NCBI RefSeq assembly: GCF_001557235.1
Contig: NZ_LSJI01000047.1
Coordinates: 1 to 18,783 of the forward strand
DNA from: Phenylobacterium sp. CCH9-H3
Lineage (GTDB): Bacteria; Pseudomonadota; Alphaproteobacteria; Caulobacterales; Caulobacteraceae
Length of the DNA: 18,783 nt
Direction: 5' to 3'
The notes beneath the pieces are model-generated. The model saw only the letters and a program-made list of their open reading frames with translations, ran no database searches and had not been told where the DNA came from. A program made the position numbers and the translations under genes. Of the stretch, positions 8,257 to 16,557 are shown in pieces. Numbering within the stretch: the first letter of the stretch is position 1; each line of letters starts with the position of its first letter.

Positions 8257-8301
8257 AGCCCAGCTGCGCCGCTTCGCCAGACAGAAAACCTGATCGGCCC
8301 G

Positions 8302-8772
8302 TCAGCAATCGCCCAGCAGCGCCCGACGCCGGGCCAGGCTCTCCGCCGGCCACTGTGTGGCCATGTCGTAATAGATCTCGAAGGCGGGCGTGTCCGGCGG
8401 CAGGCTCACCCAGGGCAGCTTGCTGCGGGTGAAGATGTGCACGTCGGGGCTTAGGGCCGCGCGGTCGTCCAGGGTGGTGGCCCGCAGGAAGCTCATGACC
8501 TTGCGGTCGCCATAGTCCGACCAGATCGTCGTGCCGCACGCCGTGCAGCGATAGTGCAGGTGCGGCCGGCCGCTGTCGGTGGGCATGGCGATCGGCGCGA
8601 GGTCGCCCGAGAGCACCTCGATCCGGTCGGTCTCGATGAGCGCGTTGATGACGAAAGCGCTGCCCACCTGCCGCTGGCAGTCGCTGCAATGGCAGCAGTG
8701 GACGAACATCGGGCCGGACTTCAGCCGGTACCGCACCGCCCCGCACGCGCAGCCGCCCTCGAGTTTGCTCAT
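8302..8772 (-). CDS. GFA-family (glutathione-dependent formaldehyde-activating-like) zinc protein
   Basis: A 156-residue protein of the GFA/CENP-V fold with two structural zinc sites. The cysteine pattern is complete: GGCACG (Cys8, Cys10), CCHCSDCQ (Cys27, Cys29, Cys32) and RCTACG (Cys76, Cys79). The family name comes from Gfa of Paracoccus, but most members, including short ones like this, have no proven formaldehyde activity. The ATG at 8772 is chosen because it begins the domain at once (MSKLEGGCACG) and has CAGGAG upstream; the frame continues to 8865 without similarity. It is divergent from the P450 gene, with which it shares a 146-nt region containing palindromes, and is followed by the OYE gene 76 nt downstream on the same strand. 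Confidence 0.85.
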   Translation of the reverse strand: MSKLEGGCACGAVRYRLKSGPMFVHCCHCSDCQRQVGSAFVINALIETDRIEVLSGDLAPIAMPTDSGRPHLHYRCTACGTTIWSDYGDRKVMSFLRATTLDDRAALSPDVHIFTRSKLPWVSLPPDTPAFEIYYDMATQWPAESLARRRALLGDC

Positions 8773-8802
8773 CCCTCGATCTCCTGAATTTCGCGCCACA
8801 CC

Positions 8803-8833
8803 TTTCAGCCCTGAAAAGTTGACGCTAGCGTCA
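8803..8833. promoter_or_regulatory. Paired palindromes in the GFA/P450 divergent promoter
   Basis: Two symmetric sites lie 3 nt apart: TTTCAG-CC-CTGAAA (8803-8816) and the perfect 14-bp palindrome TGACGCTAGCGTCA (8820-8833). A partial echo of the first, TTCGGGCTGAA, is at 8868-8878. TTGACT (8840) and TATCAT (8860) resemble -35 and -10 hexamers of the P450 promoter, but the spacing is only 14 nt. The TGACG/CGTCA arms recur in the other divergent region (5970-5982), which suggests a shared transcription factor. Confidence 0.5.
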
Positions 8834-8918
8834 TCTTTCTTGACTCGCTCGCCCGGCGGTATCATCGTTCGGGCTGAACCAATGCGGGCGCTGCAGACCC
8901 GCCGCCAGGAGGTAACCC

Positions 8919-10196
8919 ATGGACGACGCCTCGATCGATGTGAAGCGCGCGGCGCGCGACGCGGCCTATGCGATGCCGCTGGAACAGATCAACGTCGCCG
9001 ACCCGGAGCTCTTCCGGACCGACACCATGTGGCCTTACTTCGAGCGCCTGCGGAAGGAAGATCCGGTCCACTGGGCGGAGTCCGGCTTCGAGGACGTCGG
9101 CGGCTACTGGTCGGTGACCAAGTACAACGACATCATGGCGGTCGACACCGACCACGGGCGCTTTTCGTCGGAACCGACGATCGTGCTGCCCGACCCGGCG
9201 GAAGACTTCACCCTGCCGATGTTCATCGCCATGGACCAGCCGAAGCACGACGTGCAGCGGAAGACCGTGAGCCCGATCGTCTCGCCGGCGAACCTGGCCC
9301 GGCTGGAGCCGATCATCCGCGAGCGGGCTGGCGCCATCCTCGACGGGCTGCCGATCGGCGAGGAGTTCAACTGGGTGGACAAGGTGTCCATCGAGCTGAC
9401 CACCATGACGCTGGCGACCCTGTTCGATTTCCCCTGGGAAGACCGCCGGAAGCTGACCCGCTGGTCCGACGTGGCCACCGCGGCCCCGGACAGCGGCCTG
9501 TTCAGCTCCACCGATCCCGAGATCGCCGAACAGGAGCGCCGCCAGGAGCTGTTCGAGTGCGTGGACTACTTCATGCGGCTCTGGAACGAGCGGGTGAACG
9601 CCCCGCCGCAGCCCGACCTGATCTCGATGCTGGCCCACGGCGAGTCCACGCGGAACATGGACCGCATGGAATACCTCGGGAACCTGATCCTGCTCATCGT
9701 CGGCGGCAACGACACCACCCGCAACTCGATCTCCGGCTCGGTCCTGGCCCTCAGCCAGAATCCCGACCAGGAAAAGCTGCTGCGGTCGGACCACAGCCTG
9801 ATCCCGGCGATGGTCTCCGAGACCATCCGCTGGCAGACCCCGCTGGCCTACATGCGCCGCACGGCGCTGGAGGACGTGGAGCTGGGCGGCAAGACCATCA
9901 AGAAAGGCGACAAGGTCGCCATGTGGTACGTCTCCGGCAATCGCGACGAAGAGGTTATCGAGCGGCCCAACGACTACTGGATCCAGCGGCCACGCGTGCG
10001 CCAGCACCTGTCGTTCGGCTTCGGCATCCACCGCTGCGTGGGCAACCGCCTGGCCGAGCTCCAGCTCAAGATCATCTGGGAAGAGATCCTCGCTCGCTTC
10101 CCCCGGATCGACGTGGTGGGCCCGCCCAAGCGGGTCTATTCGTCCTTCGTGAAGGGCTACGAGGACCTGCCGGTCATCATCCCGACCCGGAACTGA
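8919..10196 (+). CDS. Cytochrome P450, CYP153-type alkane/fatty-acid terminal hydroxylase
   Basis: A 425-residue soluble class I P450. The heme ligand is Cys373 in FGFGIHRCVGNRLAE, the oxygen-activating I-helix is VGGNDTTRN (261-269), and the K-helix ExxR is ETIR (301-304). Several long stretches match what I know of CYP153, the bacterial omega-hydroxylases of n-alkanes, terpenes and fatty acids: MFIAMDQPKHDVQRKTVSPI, the region around ATLFDFPWEDRRKLTRWSDV, HLSFGFGIHRC and RVYSSFVKGYEDLPV. The ribosome binding site AGGAGG is perfect, 6 nt before ATG 8919. Class I P450s need a ferredoxin and ferredoxin reductase; neither is encoded next door, so partners must come from elsewhere in the genome. 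A strong hairpin follows the gene. Confidence 0.93.
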   Translation: MDDASIDVKRAARDAAYAMPLEQINVADPELFRTDTMWPYFERLRKEDPVHWAESGFEDVGGYWSVTKYNDIMAVDTDHGRFSSEPTIVLPDPAEDFTLPMFIAMDQPKHDVQRKTVSPIVSPANLARLEPIIRERAGAILDGLPIGEEFNWVDKVSIELTTMTLATLFDFPWEDRRKLTRWSDVATAAPDSGLFSSTDPEIAEQERRQELFECVDYFMRLWNERVNAPPQPDLISMLAHGESTRNMDRMEYLGNLILLIVGGNDTTRNSISGSVLALSQNPDQEKLLRSDHSLIPAMVSETIRWQTPLAYMRRTALEDVELGGKTIKKGDKVAMWYVSGNRDEEVIERPNDYWIQRPRVRQHLSFGFGIHRCVGNRLAELQLKIIWEEILARFPRIDVVGPPKRVYSSFVKGYEDLPVIIPTRN

Positions 10197-10229
10197 AGCC
10201 GGTCGGCTTTGAACATCGGAAACGCAAAA

Positions 10230-10264
10230 CGGGCGCCCGTGGAGTCCTGATCCGCGGGCGCCCG
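10230..10264 (+). terminator. Terminator hairpin after the P450 gene
   Basis: A 14-bp stem with one G-U pair: CGGGCGCCCGTGGA (10230-10243) against TCCGCGGGCGCCCG (10251-10264), with a 7-nt loop. It begins 33 nt after the P450 stop. There is no T-run downstream on the plus strand; on the minus strand the stem is followed by CGTTTTGCG, so it could also act against antisense transcription. Confidence 0.65.
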
Positions 10265-10323
10265 GATTCGTTCGAACGGCCCGCGCCTTGCTCTGAGCCG
10301 CCGGCGCAGGTTTGTTGGAGCTC

Positions 10324-11058
10324 ATGGAAAGCCGGTTCGAAGTCGAGACGTCGCTTGGCCAGGTGTGGTTCTGGGGACGCGACACGGGCCGCCCGATCCT
10401 GCTGGTGATCAGTGGAGCGTTCGCCGGGCCGGACTTCTTCTGGAAGATCCAGACAGCCTTCCCCGGCGCCGACGTGCTTCGGACCCATCTGCCGGGCAAC
10501 CACTGTCCGGCGCTGTCGGAGATCTCGATCGCGGCCTTCGTCCAGGCGATGGACGAGGCCCTCGCGGCGCGCTGGCGCCATCGCCCGCTGATGGCTTTCG
10601 GAGCGTCCGTGGGCGGCATCGTCGCGCTGGGCCTGCGTCACCCAGGGGTGCGCCGGGTGGTCGCCATCGAGCCGCCGCTGCTGACGGACGGCGTCTGGCC
10701 GTTGCTGCAGTTCCGAAGCGAGACGCCCCCCGGCGGGGAAGCGTTCGTGTGGAACATCTTCGGCATCGGCGCGGATACGGCGGAGACACGCGACCACACC
10801 TGGGTGCTGGACGGTCTCCCGGCGCCGTCCCTCGCCGTCGTGGGCGGCGTTCCCCTGAATCCGCCGAGACCGGTCCAAGGGATGCCGAGCCTCATCAGCG
10901 ACGCGACGCTCGCCCGCCTGGCCGACCATCCCCTGATGACCGTCGAGACCATCGCCGCAGCGGGGCACAACGTGGCCCGCGACGCCAACGGGCCCCTGCA
11001 CCGCCTGGTGGGCGGGTGGTGGAACGCGGCGTTCCCCGAGGCCGCCATCGCCCTCTAG
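10324..11058 (+). CDS. Alpha/beta-hydrolase-fold protein
   Basis: A 244-residue protein with the layout of an alpha/beta hydrolase: an early strand RPILLVISGAF with possible oxyanion-hole residues, the nucleophile elbow FGASVGGIVALGLRHP (Ser95), and a late histidine in AAAGHNVARD (His215) where the catalytic base is expected. It has no signal peptide. The substrate and subfamily are not recognised; the elbow GASVGG departs from the usual GxSxGG only at the neutral positions. ATG 10324 is preferred over TTG codons at 10312 and 10315, though GGAG is only 3 nt from that ATG, so a TTG start remains possible. It follows the P450 terminator and is probably its own transcription unit. Confidence 0.65.
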   Translation: MESRFEVETSLGQVWFWGRDTGRPILLVISGAFAGPDFFWKIQTAFPGADVLRTHLPGNHCPALSEISIAAFVQAMDEALAARWRHRPLMAFGASVGGIVALGLRHPGVRRVVAIEPPLLTDGVWPLLQFRSETPPGGEAFVWNIFGIGADTAETRDHTWVLDGLPAPSLAVVGGVPLNPPRPVQGMPSLISDATLARLADHPLMTVETIAAAGHNVARDANGPLHRLVGGWWNAAFPEAAIAL

Positions 11059-11166
11059 CGGAGGTCTGCCTCCGCCACGCCTCACCTCGCCGCCGCGAGC
11101 GGTTGACGCCCTCACGCTCCCGGTCTCTCTTCCCCCGGTCAAGCGGGGGCTTGGGAGGAAAGACCA

Positions 11167-11562
11167 ATGATCCGAACCAGCTTTGCCGTCTTCGCCATCG
11201 TGGGGGCGCTGGCCGCCGAGAGCCTGTCGGCGCACCTGGGCGGGGCGGGATCGCCCGATACCGATGGGGGCGGGCACGCCACGTTCAAGGTCGATACGGC
11301 CAAGAACGAGGTCTGCTACGAGGTCATGGTCGAGAAGATCGGCGCGGCCACGGCGGCGCACGTCCACAAGGGTGCGGCCGGAGCCTCGGGGCCGCCCGTC
11401 GTGCCGATGAAGGCGCCGGATGCCGCGGGCAAGAGCTCAGGCTGCGCCACGGCGGACGCGGCGGCGGTGAAGGATATCCTGGCCGACCCGGCGGGCTACT
11501 ACGTCAACGTCCACAACGCCGAATTCCCAGGCGGGGCGATCCGCGGACAGCTCTCCAAATAG
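11167..11562 (+). CDS. Secreted CHRD-domain protein
   Basis: A 131-residue exported protein. The N-terminus (MIRTSFAVFAIVGALAAESL) is a signal peptide. The remainder is one CHRD domain, named after chordin, recognisable by ATFKVDTAKNEVCYEVMVE, the histidine pair AAHVHKG and the closing YYVNVHNAEFPGGAIRGQL. In bacteria the domain is found in small envelope proteins with no agreed function; the histidines and two cysteines (CYE, GCAT) may bind metal or form a disulfide. GGAGGA lies 8 nt before ATG 11167. The gene is 108 nt after the hydrolase gene, in the same direction. Confidence 0.88.
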   Translation: MIRTSFAVFAIVGALAAESLSAHLGGAGSPDTDGGGHATFKVDTAKNEVCYEVMVEKIGAATAAHVHKGAAGASGPPVVPMKAPDAAGKSSGCATADAAAVKDILADPAGYYVNVHNAEFPGGAIRGQLSK

Positions 11563-11598
11563 CGGTTGGGGACGGGTTCGGGCGGCCGGCGCTCAAGG

Positions 11599-11696
11599 TT
11601 CAACACAAAGACCACGAAGGTCGCGAAGGGCACGAAGCCGCGGCTACAGCACGGCCTCTTCGCGGTCTTCGTGCTCTTAGCGGCCTTCGTATTGAA
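11599..11696. repeat. Long imperfect inverted repeat built of 9-nt tandem units
   Basis: The left arm starts TTCAA at 11599, then four 9-nt units follow the pattern CRCRAAGNN: CACAAAGAC, CACGAAGGT, CGCGAAGGG and CACGAAGCC (11604-11639). The right arm, read on the minus strand, starts TTCAA (11696-11692) and then carries TACGAAGGC, CGCTAAGAG, CACGAAGAC and CGCGAAGAG. The arms are inverted relative to each other with a short spacer around 11640-11655. It fills the gap between the CHRD gene and the convergent hypothetical gene. It is likely a mobile-type or palindromic intergenic repeat and could form a long hairpin. Confidence 0.7.
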
Positions 11697-11731
11697 ACGA
11701 GTTGCGCTGTCGCGCTGGCCGGCGGTTCGGT

Positions 11732-12304
11732 TCAGCGCTTGGGCGCGAGCTTGGCGGCTGGCGCCGCGCCCTTGGCTGGTGGGGCGGTCGCGGGGGTGAT
11801 GGGGGCGAAGGGCTCGGGGGGCGGATCCCACGAGCCCATGAGGTTGATGACCACCTTGGCGACGCTGTCGGCGGAGACCACCGAGCCGCCGCCCACGCCT
11901 TCGCACACTACGCGGAAGGCGGAATAGGTGTCGGAAGCCTCGTTCGCGGGGCCCCATTCCGGCCGCGGATTGACCTTGCTGACCAAGAGGCCGCCCGAGC
12001 GCGAGAAGGCCGAGAATTCGCGCCAGCGGGTGCGCTGGGCGTCGCAGTCGTATTCGGTCAGGGTGCGGACATAGCCCGGCGTGGGCGGGTTGCCGCTGAG
12101 GATGTTGCGCTGGACGCGCACGGCCCAAGCCTTCCGCACGGGAGAGCCGGGCGTGGTCTCGATGCCGCTGGCGTCCATGACCGTCCAGGCGTCGGGGCCG
12201 GACTGGGTGATGTAGAAGATCTTCGCCTGGGCCGAAGCCGACGCGAGCAGGGTCGCGGCCACGGCGGCGGCGAAAATGCGAAGGCGGATCAGCGGCTTTC
12301 CCAC
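11732..12304 (-). CDS. Exported hypothetical protein
   Basis: A 190-residue protein starting at GTG 12304 with a typical signal peptide (MGKPLIRLRIFAAAVAATLL, then ASASAQA). The mature part begins KIFYITQSGPDAWTVMD and has a pair of cysteines, one in LTEYDCDAQRTRWREFSAFS and one in FRVVCEG. That arrangement of a central YDCxxxRxR and a late aromatic-xVC is reminiscent of the small periplasmic surface-adhesin E-like family, but I hold this loosely. The C-terminus is a Pro/Ala/Lys-rich tail (ATAPPAKGAAPAAKLAPKR). No good Shine-Dalgarno sequence is visible, and the GTG is chosen because the signal peptide starts there. It is divergent from the second TBDR gene. Confidence 0.7.
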   Translation of the reverse strand: MGKPLIRLRIFAAAVAATLLASASAQAKIFYITQSGPDAWTVMDASGIETTPGSPVRKAWAVRVQRNILSGNPPTPGYVRTLTEYDCDAQRTRWREFSAFSRSGGLLVSKVNPRPEWGPANEASDTYSAFRVVCEGVGGGSVVSADSVAKVVINLMGSWDPPPEPFAPITPATAPPAKGAAPAAKLAPKR

Positions 12305-12366
12305 GACGCCTGTAGCTATAACGTGCGGATTAAGAGAGGCCTACAGCCTTCCACCCGCCGGTTCCG

Positions 12367-12388
12367 CCTGTGGCGCAGGCGCCGCAGG
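12367..12388. repeat. Palindrome in the TBDR upstream region
   Basis: CCTGTGGCGC and GCGCCGCAGG face each other across 2 nt, with one G-U mismatch. It lies in the 199-nt gap between the divergent hypothetical gene and the second TBDR gene, about 115 nt before the TBDR start. It may be an operator or a leader structure; nothing else clear is visible in this gap. Confidence 0.3.
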
Positions 12389-12503
12389 TGCGAGATATCG
12401 CCGTTGTGCGTTGCAGCTTTGGCTTTCAATGCAGGTTGTCCTTCCGGTTCAGTGCCTGCGTCGAGCGCTCTCGAAGAAGCGCCATTGGGAAGGAACAAAG
12501 CGT

Positions 12504-14954
12504 ATGAAGATCGCCCTGCTCTGCAGCGTCAGCACCCTTGTGGCCGGAACCCTTGTGCTGGGGGCGCCGAGCATCGCCCTGGCCCAGGACCAGGCCGACC
12601 AGGGGCCCACCATCGAAGAGATCGTGGTCACCGCCCAGATGCGGGAGCAGAGCCTGCAGGACGTGCCCGTGGTGGTCACCTCGGTGAACGCCCAGCAGCT
12701 ACAGGACGCTGGCGTGCGCGACATCAAGGACCTGACGATCGTGGCCCCGGGCCTGACCGTCACCTCCACCAGCAGTTCGGCCGTCACCACCGCCCGCATC
12801 CGCGGCATCGGCACGGTGGGTGACAACCCCGGCCTGGAATCGTCGGTGGGCGTGGTGATCGACGGCGTCTATCGCCCGCGCAACGGCGTGGCGTTCAGCG
12901 ACCTCGGCGAGACCCAGCGGATCGAAGTTCTGAAGGGCCCGCAGGGCACGCTGTTCGGCAAGAACACCACCGCCGGCGTCATCAACATCATCACCGCCAA
13001 GCCCTCGTTCAACGTCTCGGCGACGTCGGAGGTGCAGATCACCAACTACGACGGGTTCGGCGCGTCGGGCTCGCTCAACGGGCCACTGATCGACGACCTG
13101 CTGGCCGCGCGGGTCTACGTCGCCGCCCGTGAGCGCGACGGCTATTACAAGACGGTCGGGCCGGACAACAACGACCAGGACTTCTACACCGGCCGAGCCC
13201 AGTTCCTGCTGACGCCGTCCGAGAACTTCGATCTGAACGTGTCGGTGGACTACACCAAGCGCGACGAGCGCTGCTGCGGCGCGGTGCAGATCCAGAACGG
13301 GGCGACCCAGGCGATCATCCAGGCGCTCGCCCCCGGCGGGCTGGCCAACCCGCCGGACCCGGGCGAGTTCCGCGACTACAGCAACCGCAGCTTCCTGAAG
13401 ACCGTCGTCGACACCGGCTGGGCGGCGGAGGCCAACTGGAACACGCCGTGGCTGGGCGGCGCCAAGCTGACCGCCATCACCGCCCTGCGCCACTGGAAGC
13501 AGACCGGCGGCGGCGACGTGGACTGGACGGCGGCGGACATTCTCTATTCCCCGACGCTGAAGCAGAGCTCCAACCCCGCATCCAGCAAGTTCCAGACCTT
13601 CAGCCAGGAGGTTCGCCTGGCGGGCGCCACCGACCGGCTGAACTGGCTGATCGGCGCCTTCTACACCCGCGAGGACCTCGACCTCCACGTGCGGACCGTG
13701 ACCTACGGGACCCAGTACGAGCAGTACGTGAGCGCCCTGTTCGGCGGCCAGCTTCCGCTGTTCACCGGCCGCCCGGCGACGGGCCAGACCTTCGTGGCGG
13801 GCCACGGCCAGGACGACCTCTACAACCAGCGGGAAGAGGGCTTTTCGCTCTTCACCAACAACAGCTTCCAGGTCACCGAGGCGCTCGAGCTGACCATGGG
13901 CCTGCGCTACACCTGGGAAGACAAGGACCTCAAGACCTTCTGGAGCAACACGGACGGCGGGATCGGCTGCGCCACCGCGCTCGCTCGCGCGGCGGCGATC
14001 GGTGGCCCGGTGCCGGCGACGGGGTCGCTGATCCGCGCCGGCGGACTGCTTGGGTCAGGCCCCTACCAGGTTCTGTGCGCAGCCTCGAACAGCCCGCGCT
14101 TCGGCCAGATCCGCAACAACGACCAGTCGCTGAGCGAGAAGAAGCTCACCGGGACGGCGAAGATCGCCTACCGCTTCTCGCCCGAGGTGATGACCTATGC
14201 GTCCTACGCCCGGGGCTACAAGGCCGGCGGCTTCAACCTGGACCGCATCGCCACCACCAACCAGACAGTGGCGGGCCAGCCGACCGAGCCGGTGCTCGAC
14301 ACCAGCTTCGCCCCGGAGACGGTCGACTCCTACGAGCTCGGCTTCAAGAACACGCTGTTCGACCGCAGCCTGCTGCTGAACGCCACGGTGTTCTACCAGA
14401 AGTACAAGGACTTCCAGCTCAACGCCTTCAACGGCCTGGTCTTCTCGGTGGCCTCGGTGCCGAAGGTGGTCTCCAAGGGCGTCGACCTGGACTTCATCTG
14501 GGCCTCGCCCATCGAGGGCCTGAAGTTCAACGGCGGCGTGACCTATGCCGAGACCTACTATCCGAAGAGCAACCCGCTGTTCCTGGGCGCCAACCTGCCG
14601 GGATCGCGGCTGTCTCTGGCGCCGCTGTGGTCCGGTTCGCTGGGGGTGACCTATGAGCGGGCCATCAACGACGACCTGATCGGCCGTATCGCGGTCAACT
14701 CCAAGAGCGTCTCCAGCTACAACACCGGCTCGGACCTCGATCCGGTGAAGAACCAACCGGGCTTCACCCTGGTGAACGCCCGGGTCGGGCTGACCTCCGC
14801 CGACAAGCGCTGGGCGGTGGAAGCCTTCGCCCAGAACCTGTTCGACGACGTCTACTATCAGGTGGGCTTCAACGCGGTCCTGCAGTCGGGGTCGTACGAC
14901 GCGTTCCTGGGCCAGCCGCGCACCTACGGTGTGGCCCTGCGCTACAGCTACTGA
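12504..14954 (+). CDS. TonB-dependent outer-membrane receptor
   Basis: An 816-residue receptor. It has a signal peptide (residues ~1-28, ending IALAQ), the TonB box EEIVVTAQ (about 38-45), a plug with RIRGIGTVGDNPGLESSVGV and RIEVLKGPQGTLFGKNTTAG, and a 22-strand-type barrel region that contains AYRFSPEVMTYASYARGYKA and ends LRYSY, with the terminal aromatic typical of barrel proteins. It is of the same general class as the receptor at 3285-5726 (both carry IxVVTAQ boxes and GPQGTL plugs) but clearly a different sequence, not a recent duplicate. The ATG at 12504 has AAGGA about 11 nt upstream. It is a single-gene unit, closed by a strong terminator. The ligand is unknown. Confidence 0.94.
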   Translation: MKIALLCSVSTLVAGTLVLGAPSIALAQDQADQGPTIEEIVVTAQMREQSLQDVPVVVTSVNAQQLQDAGVRDIKDLTIVAPGLTVTSTSSSAVTTARIRGIGTVGDNPGLESSVGVVIDGVYRPRNGVAFSDLGETQRIEVLKGPQGTLFGKNTTAGVINIITAKPSFNVSATSEVQITNYDGFGASGSLNGPLIDDLLAARVYVAARERDGYYKTVGPDNNDQDFYTGRAQFLLTPSENFDLNVSVDYTKRDERCCGAVQIQNGATQAIIQALAPGGLANPPDPGEFRDYSNRSFLKTVVDTGWAAEANWNTPWLGGAKLTAITALRHWKQTGGGDVDWTAADILYSPTLKQSSNPASSKFQTFSQEVRLAGATDRLNWLIGAFYTREDLDLHVRTVTYGTQYEQYVSALFGGQLPLFTGRPATGQTFVAGHGQDDLYNQREEGFSLFTNNSFQVTEALELTMGLRYTWEDKDLKTFWSNTDGGIGCATALARAAAIGGPVPATGSLIRAGGLLGSGPYQVLCAASNSPRFGQIRNNDQSLSEKKLTGTAKIAYRFSPEVMTYASYARGYKAGGFNLDRIATTNQTVAGQPTEPVLDTSFAPETVDSYELGFKNTLFDRSLLLNATVFYQKYKDFQLNAFNGLVFSVASVPKVVSKGVDLDFIWASPIEGLKFNGGVTYAETYYPKSNPLFLGANLPGSRLSLAPLWSGSLGVTYERAINDDLIGRIAVNSKSVSSYNTGSDLDPVKNQPGFTLVNARVGLTSADKRWAVEAFAQNLFDDVYYQVGFNAVLQSGSYDAFLGQPRTYGVALRYSY

Positions 14955-14959
14955 GCCAG

Positions 14960-14990
14960 AGCCCGCGCCCCGGTCTGGGGCGCGGGCTTT
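14960..14990 (+). terminator. Rho-independent terminator of the second TBDR gene
   Basis: A perfect 12-bp stem, AGCCCGCGCCCC (14960-14971) with GGGGCGCGGGCT (14977-14988), a 5-nt loop, then TTTCCTCT. It begins 5 nt after the TBDR stop. This is the clearest intrinsic terminator in the window. Confidence 0.85.
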
Positions 14991-15070
14991 CCTCTGAGCA
15001 GGGTCCTGCCCCCTGGACACGCGCCGAGTTTGCTGTGATCTCCCCTCGTGGGAGAGCGCAGGAGTTGGGC

Positions 15071-15313
15071 GTGATCGAGACCGGAGAGCACCTTCGCCAG
15101 GCGCGCCTAGCCATGGGCTGGAGCGCGGCGGACCTGGCCCGCGCGCTGCGCTTCGCGGCCAATCACGGCGAGAGCCGGATCCTGGAGATGGAAGCCGGCA
15201 AGCGGCAGATCTCCGGGCCGGTCACGGTGGCCGTGGAGGCTTTGCTGCGCGGCTTCGTGCCCGACGGCTTCGTGCCCCCCGCCGACCCGGCCGCACCTCG
15301 CGCGCGCCGCTGA
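15071..15313 (+). CDS. Small helix-turn-helix DNA-binding protein
   Basis: An 80-residue protein with one HTH of the XRE/Cro-like type: HLRQARLAMGWSAADLARAL forms the first helices and the turn, and SRILEMEAGKRQISGPVTVA fits the recognition helix and its follow-on. The C-terminal Pro/Ala/Arg tail (PPADPAAPRARR) is disordered. The start is GTG 15071, not the upstream GTG 15035, because AGGAG is exactly 6 nt before it. It probably binds DNA as a dimer, but the target is unknown. It is transcribed alone between the TBDR terminator and the DUF2200 gene, 117 nt before the latter. Confidence 0.72.
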   Translation: MIETGEHLRQARLAMGWSAADLARALRFAANHGESRILEMEAGKRQISGPVTVAVEALLRGFVPDGFVPPADPAAPRARR

Positions 15314-15430
15314 GCTGCGGACCGCTCGCGGAAGGAGGCGACGGGCCCAGGCCGCGAGACGCGAGCCACTGCGTCGGCGGGCGGAAGCTGGTAAGTCTGG
15401 CCGGCGCGCAGCACCCACGGGCCCCGGATC

Positions 15431-15795
<365 letters not shown>

Positions 15796-15799
<4 letters not shown>

Positions 15800-16557
15800 C
15801 CAGCGCCCGCCACATCGCACGACAAGGGCTCACGCAGGATATCGCGCACGCGCTGGACCGCCTCGGGGCCCGTGAGGTCCGAAGGCCGGGCCTCGCACGC
15901 CCTGGCGACGAACCCGCTGACCTGGGCGACGGCGAAGCTCACCCCATAGAGGTTCCGGCGCGCCGGGACGCCCGGGATCGGTCGCGGATAGCCCGACGCC
16001 CGCAAGACCACGGCGTCACCGCTCCGCAGGACGCCGTAGCCCGTCCGTGGGCAATCCCAGTCCACGTCGACGCCGACGACCTGTGCAAGGCTGCCCGGAT
16101 AGCAGGGCGCGTCATTGGCCCGGTGGGCGGCGACGATGACGACGCCCGCCGCGACGGCCTCGTCCGCGACCGCCGCGAAGGCGTCGCTGTGGGCCGCGTT
16201 GACCGAGCCCAGGCTGAGGTTGATGACCTGAACCTCCCGCGCGACAGCCCATCTGATCGCGCCGATGAGCGCCGCGGCGCTGGTCTTCAGCGCATCGCGA
16301 AACACCCGCACCGGGATGCAGAGAGCGTCCGGCGCCTTCTCCTGGATGGCCGCGGTCACCGCCGTGCCGTGGCCCAGCCGGTCGAGCCAGACGTCCTCGC
16401 CCTCGACGACGGCGCCGTCGGGCAGGACCATGGCGCCGGCGCCGAGCCGATCGGCTGCGATGTGGTCGTGAGTTGGGTGCACGCCGCTGTCGATCACCGC
16501 GATCGCGACGTTGCGGCCGGTCAGACCCGCCAGGGGCGCGAGCGCGAACTCATCCAC
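15796..16557 (-). CDS. qhpE: Subtilisin-like serine protease, QhpE-type leader peptidase
   Basis: A 253-residue S8-family protease. The triad is visible: Asp23 in [12 protein letters not shown], His63 in [10 protein letters not shown], and Ser207 in [12 protein letters not shown]. It lacks a signal peptide and a propeptide and starts almost directly at the catalytic core, so it is a cytosolic processing enzyme rather than a secreted degrader. The usual GTSFA around the serine is GVSFA, and the oxyanion region is AAHRAND instead of AAGN. The GTG start at 16557 overlaps the end of the ABC transporter gene by 8 nt. With an ABC exporter and a LodB/QhpG-like flavoprotein upstream, the best match is QhpE, which removes the leader from the gamma subunit of quinohemoprotein amine dehydrogenase. 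The alternative is a leader protease of a related, different peptide. Confidence 0.78.

Noticed and set aside
8862..10619. A 585-codon open frame on the minus strand opposite the P450 gene
   Set aside because: Composition is typical of an antisense frame (His/Asp/Gly/Val/Arg-rich), no family motifs, and it runs through the P450 terminator.
11604..11639. CRISPR-like array
   Set aside because: Units are 9 nt and contiguous without spacers, and no cas genes are present.
10365..11927. A 520-codon plus-strand frame spanning the hydrolase, CHRD and repeat regions
   Set aside because: It is out of frame with two well-supported genes, reads Arg/Pro/Gly-rich, and crosses the inverted repeat element.
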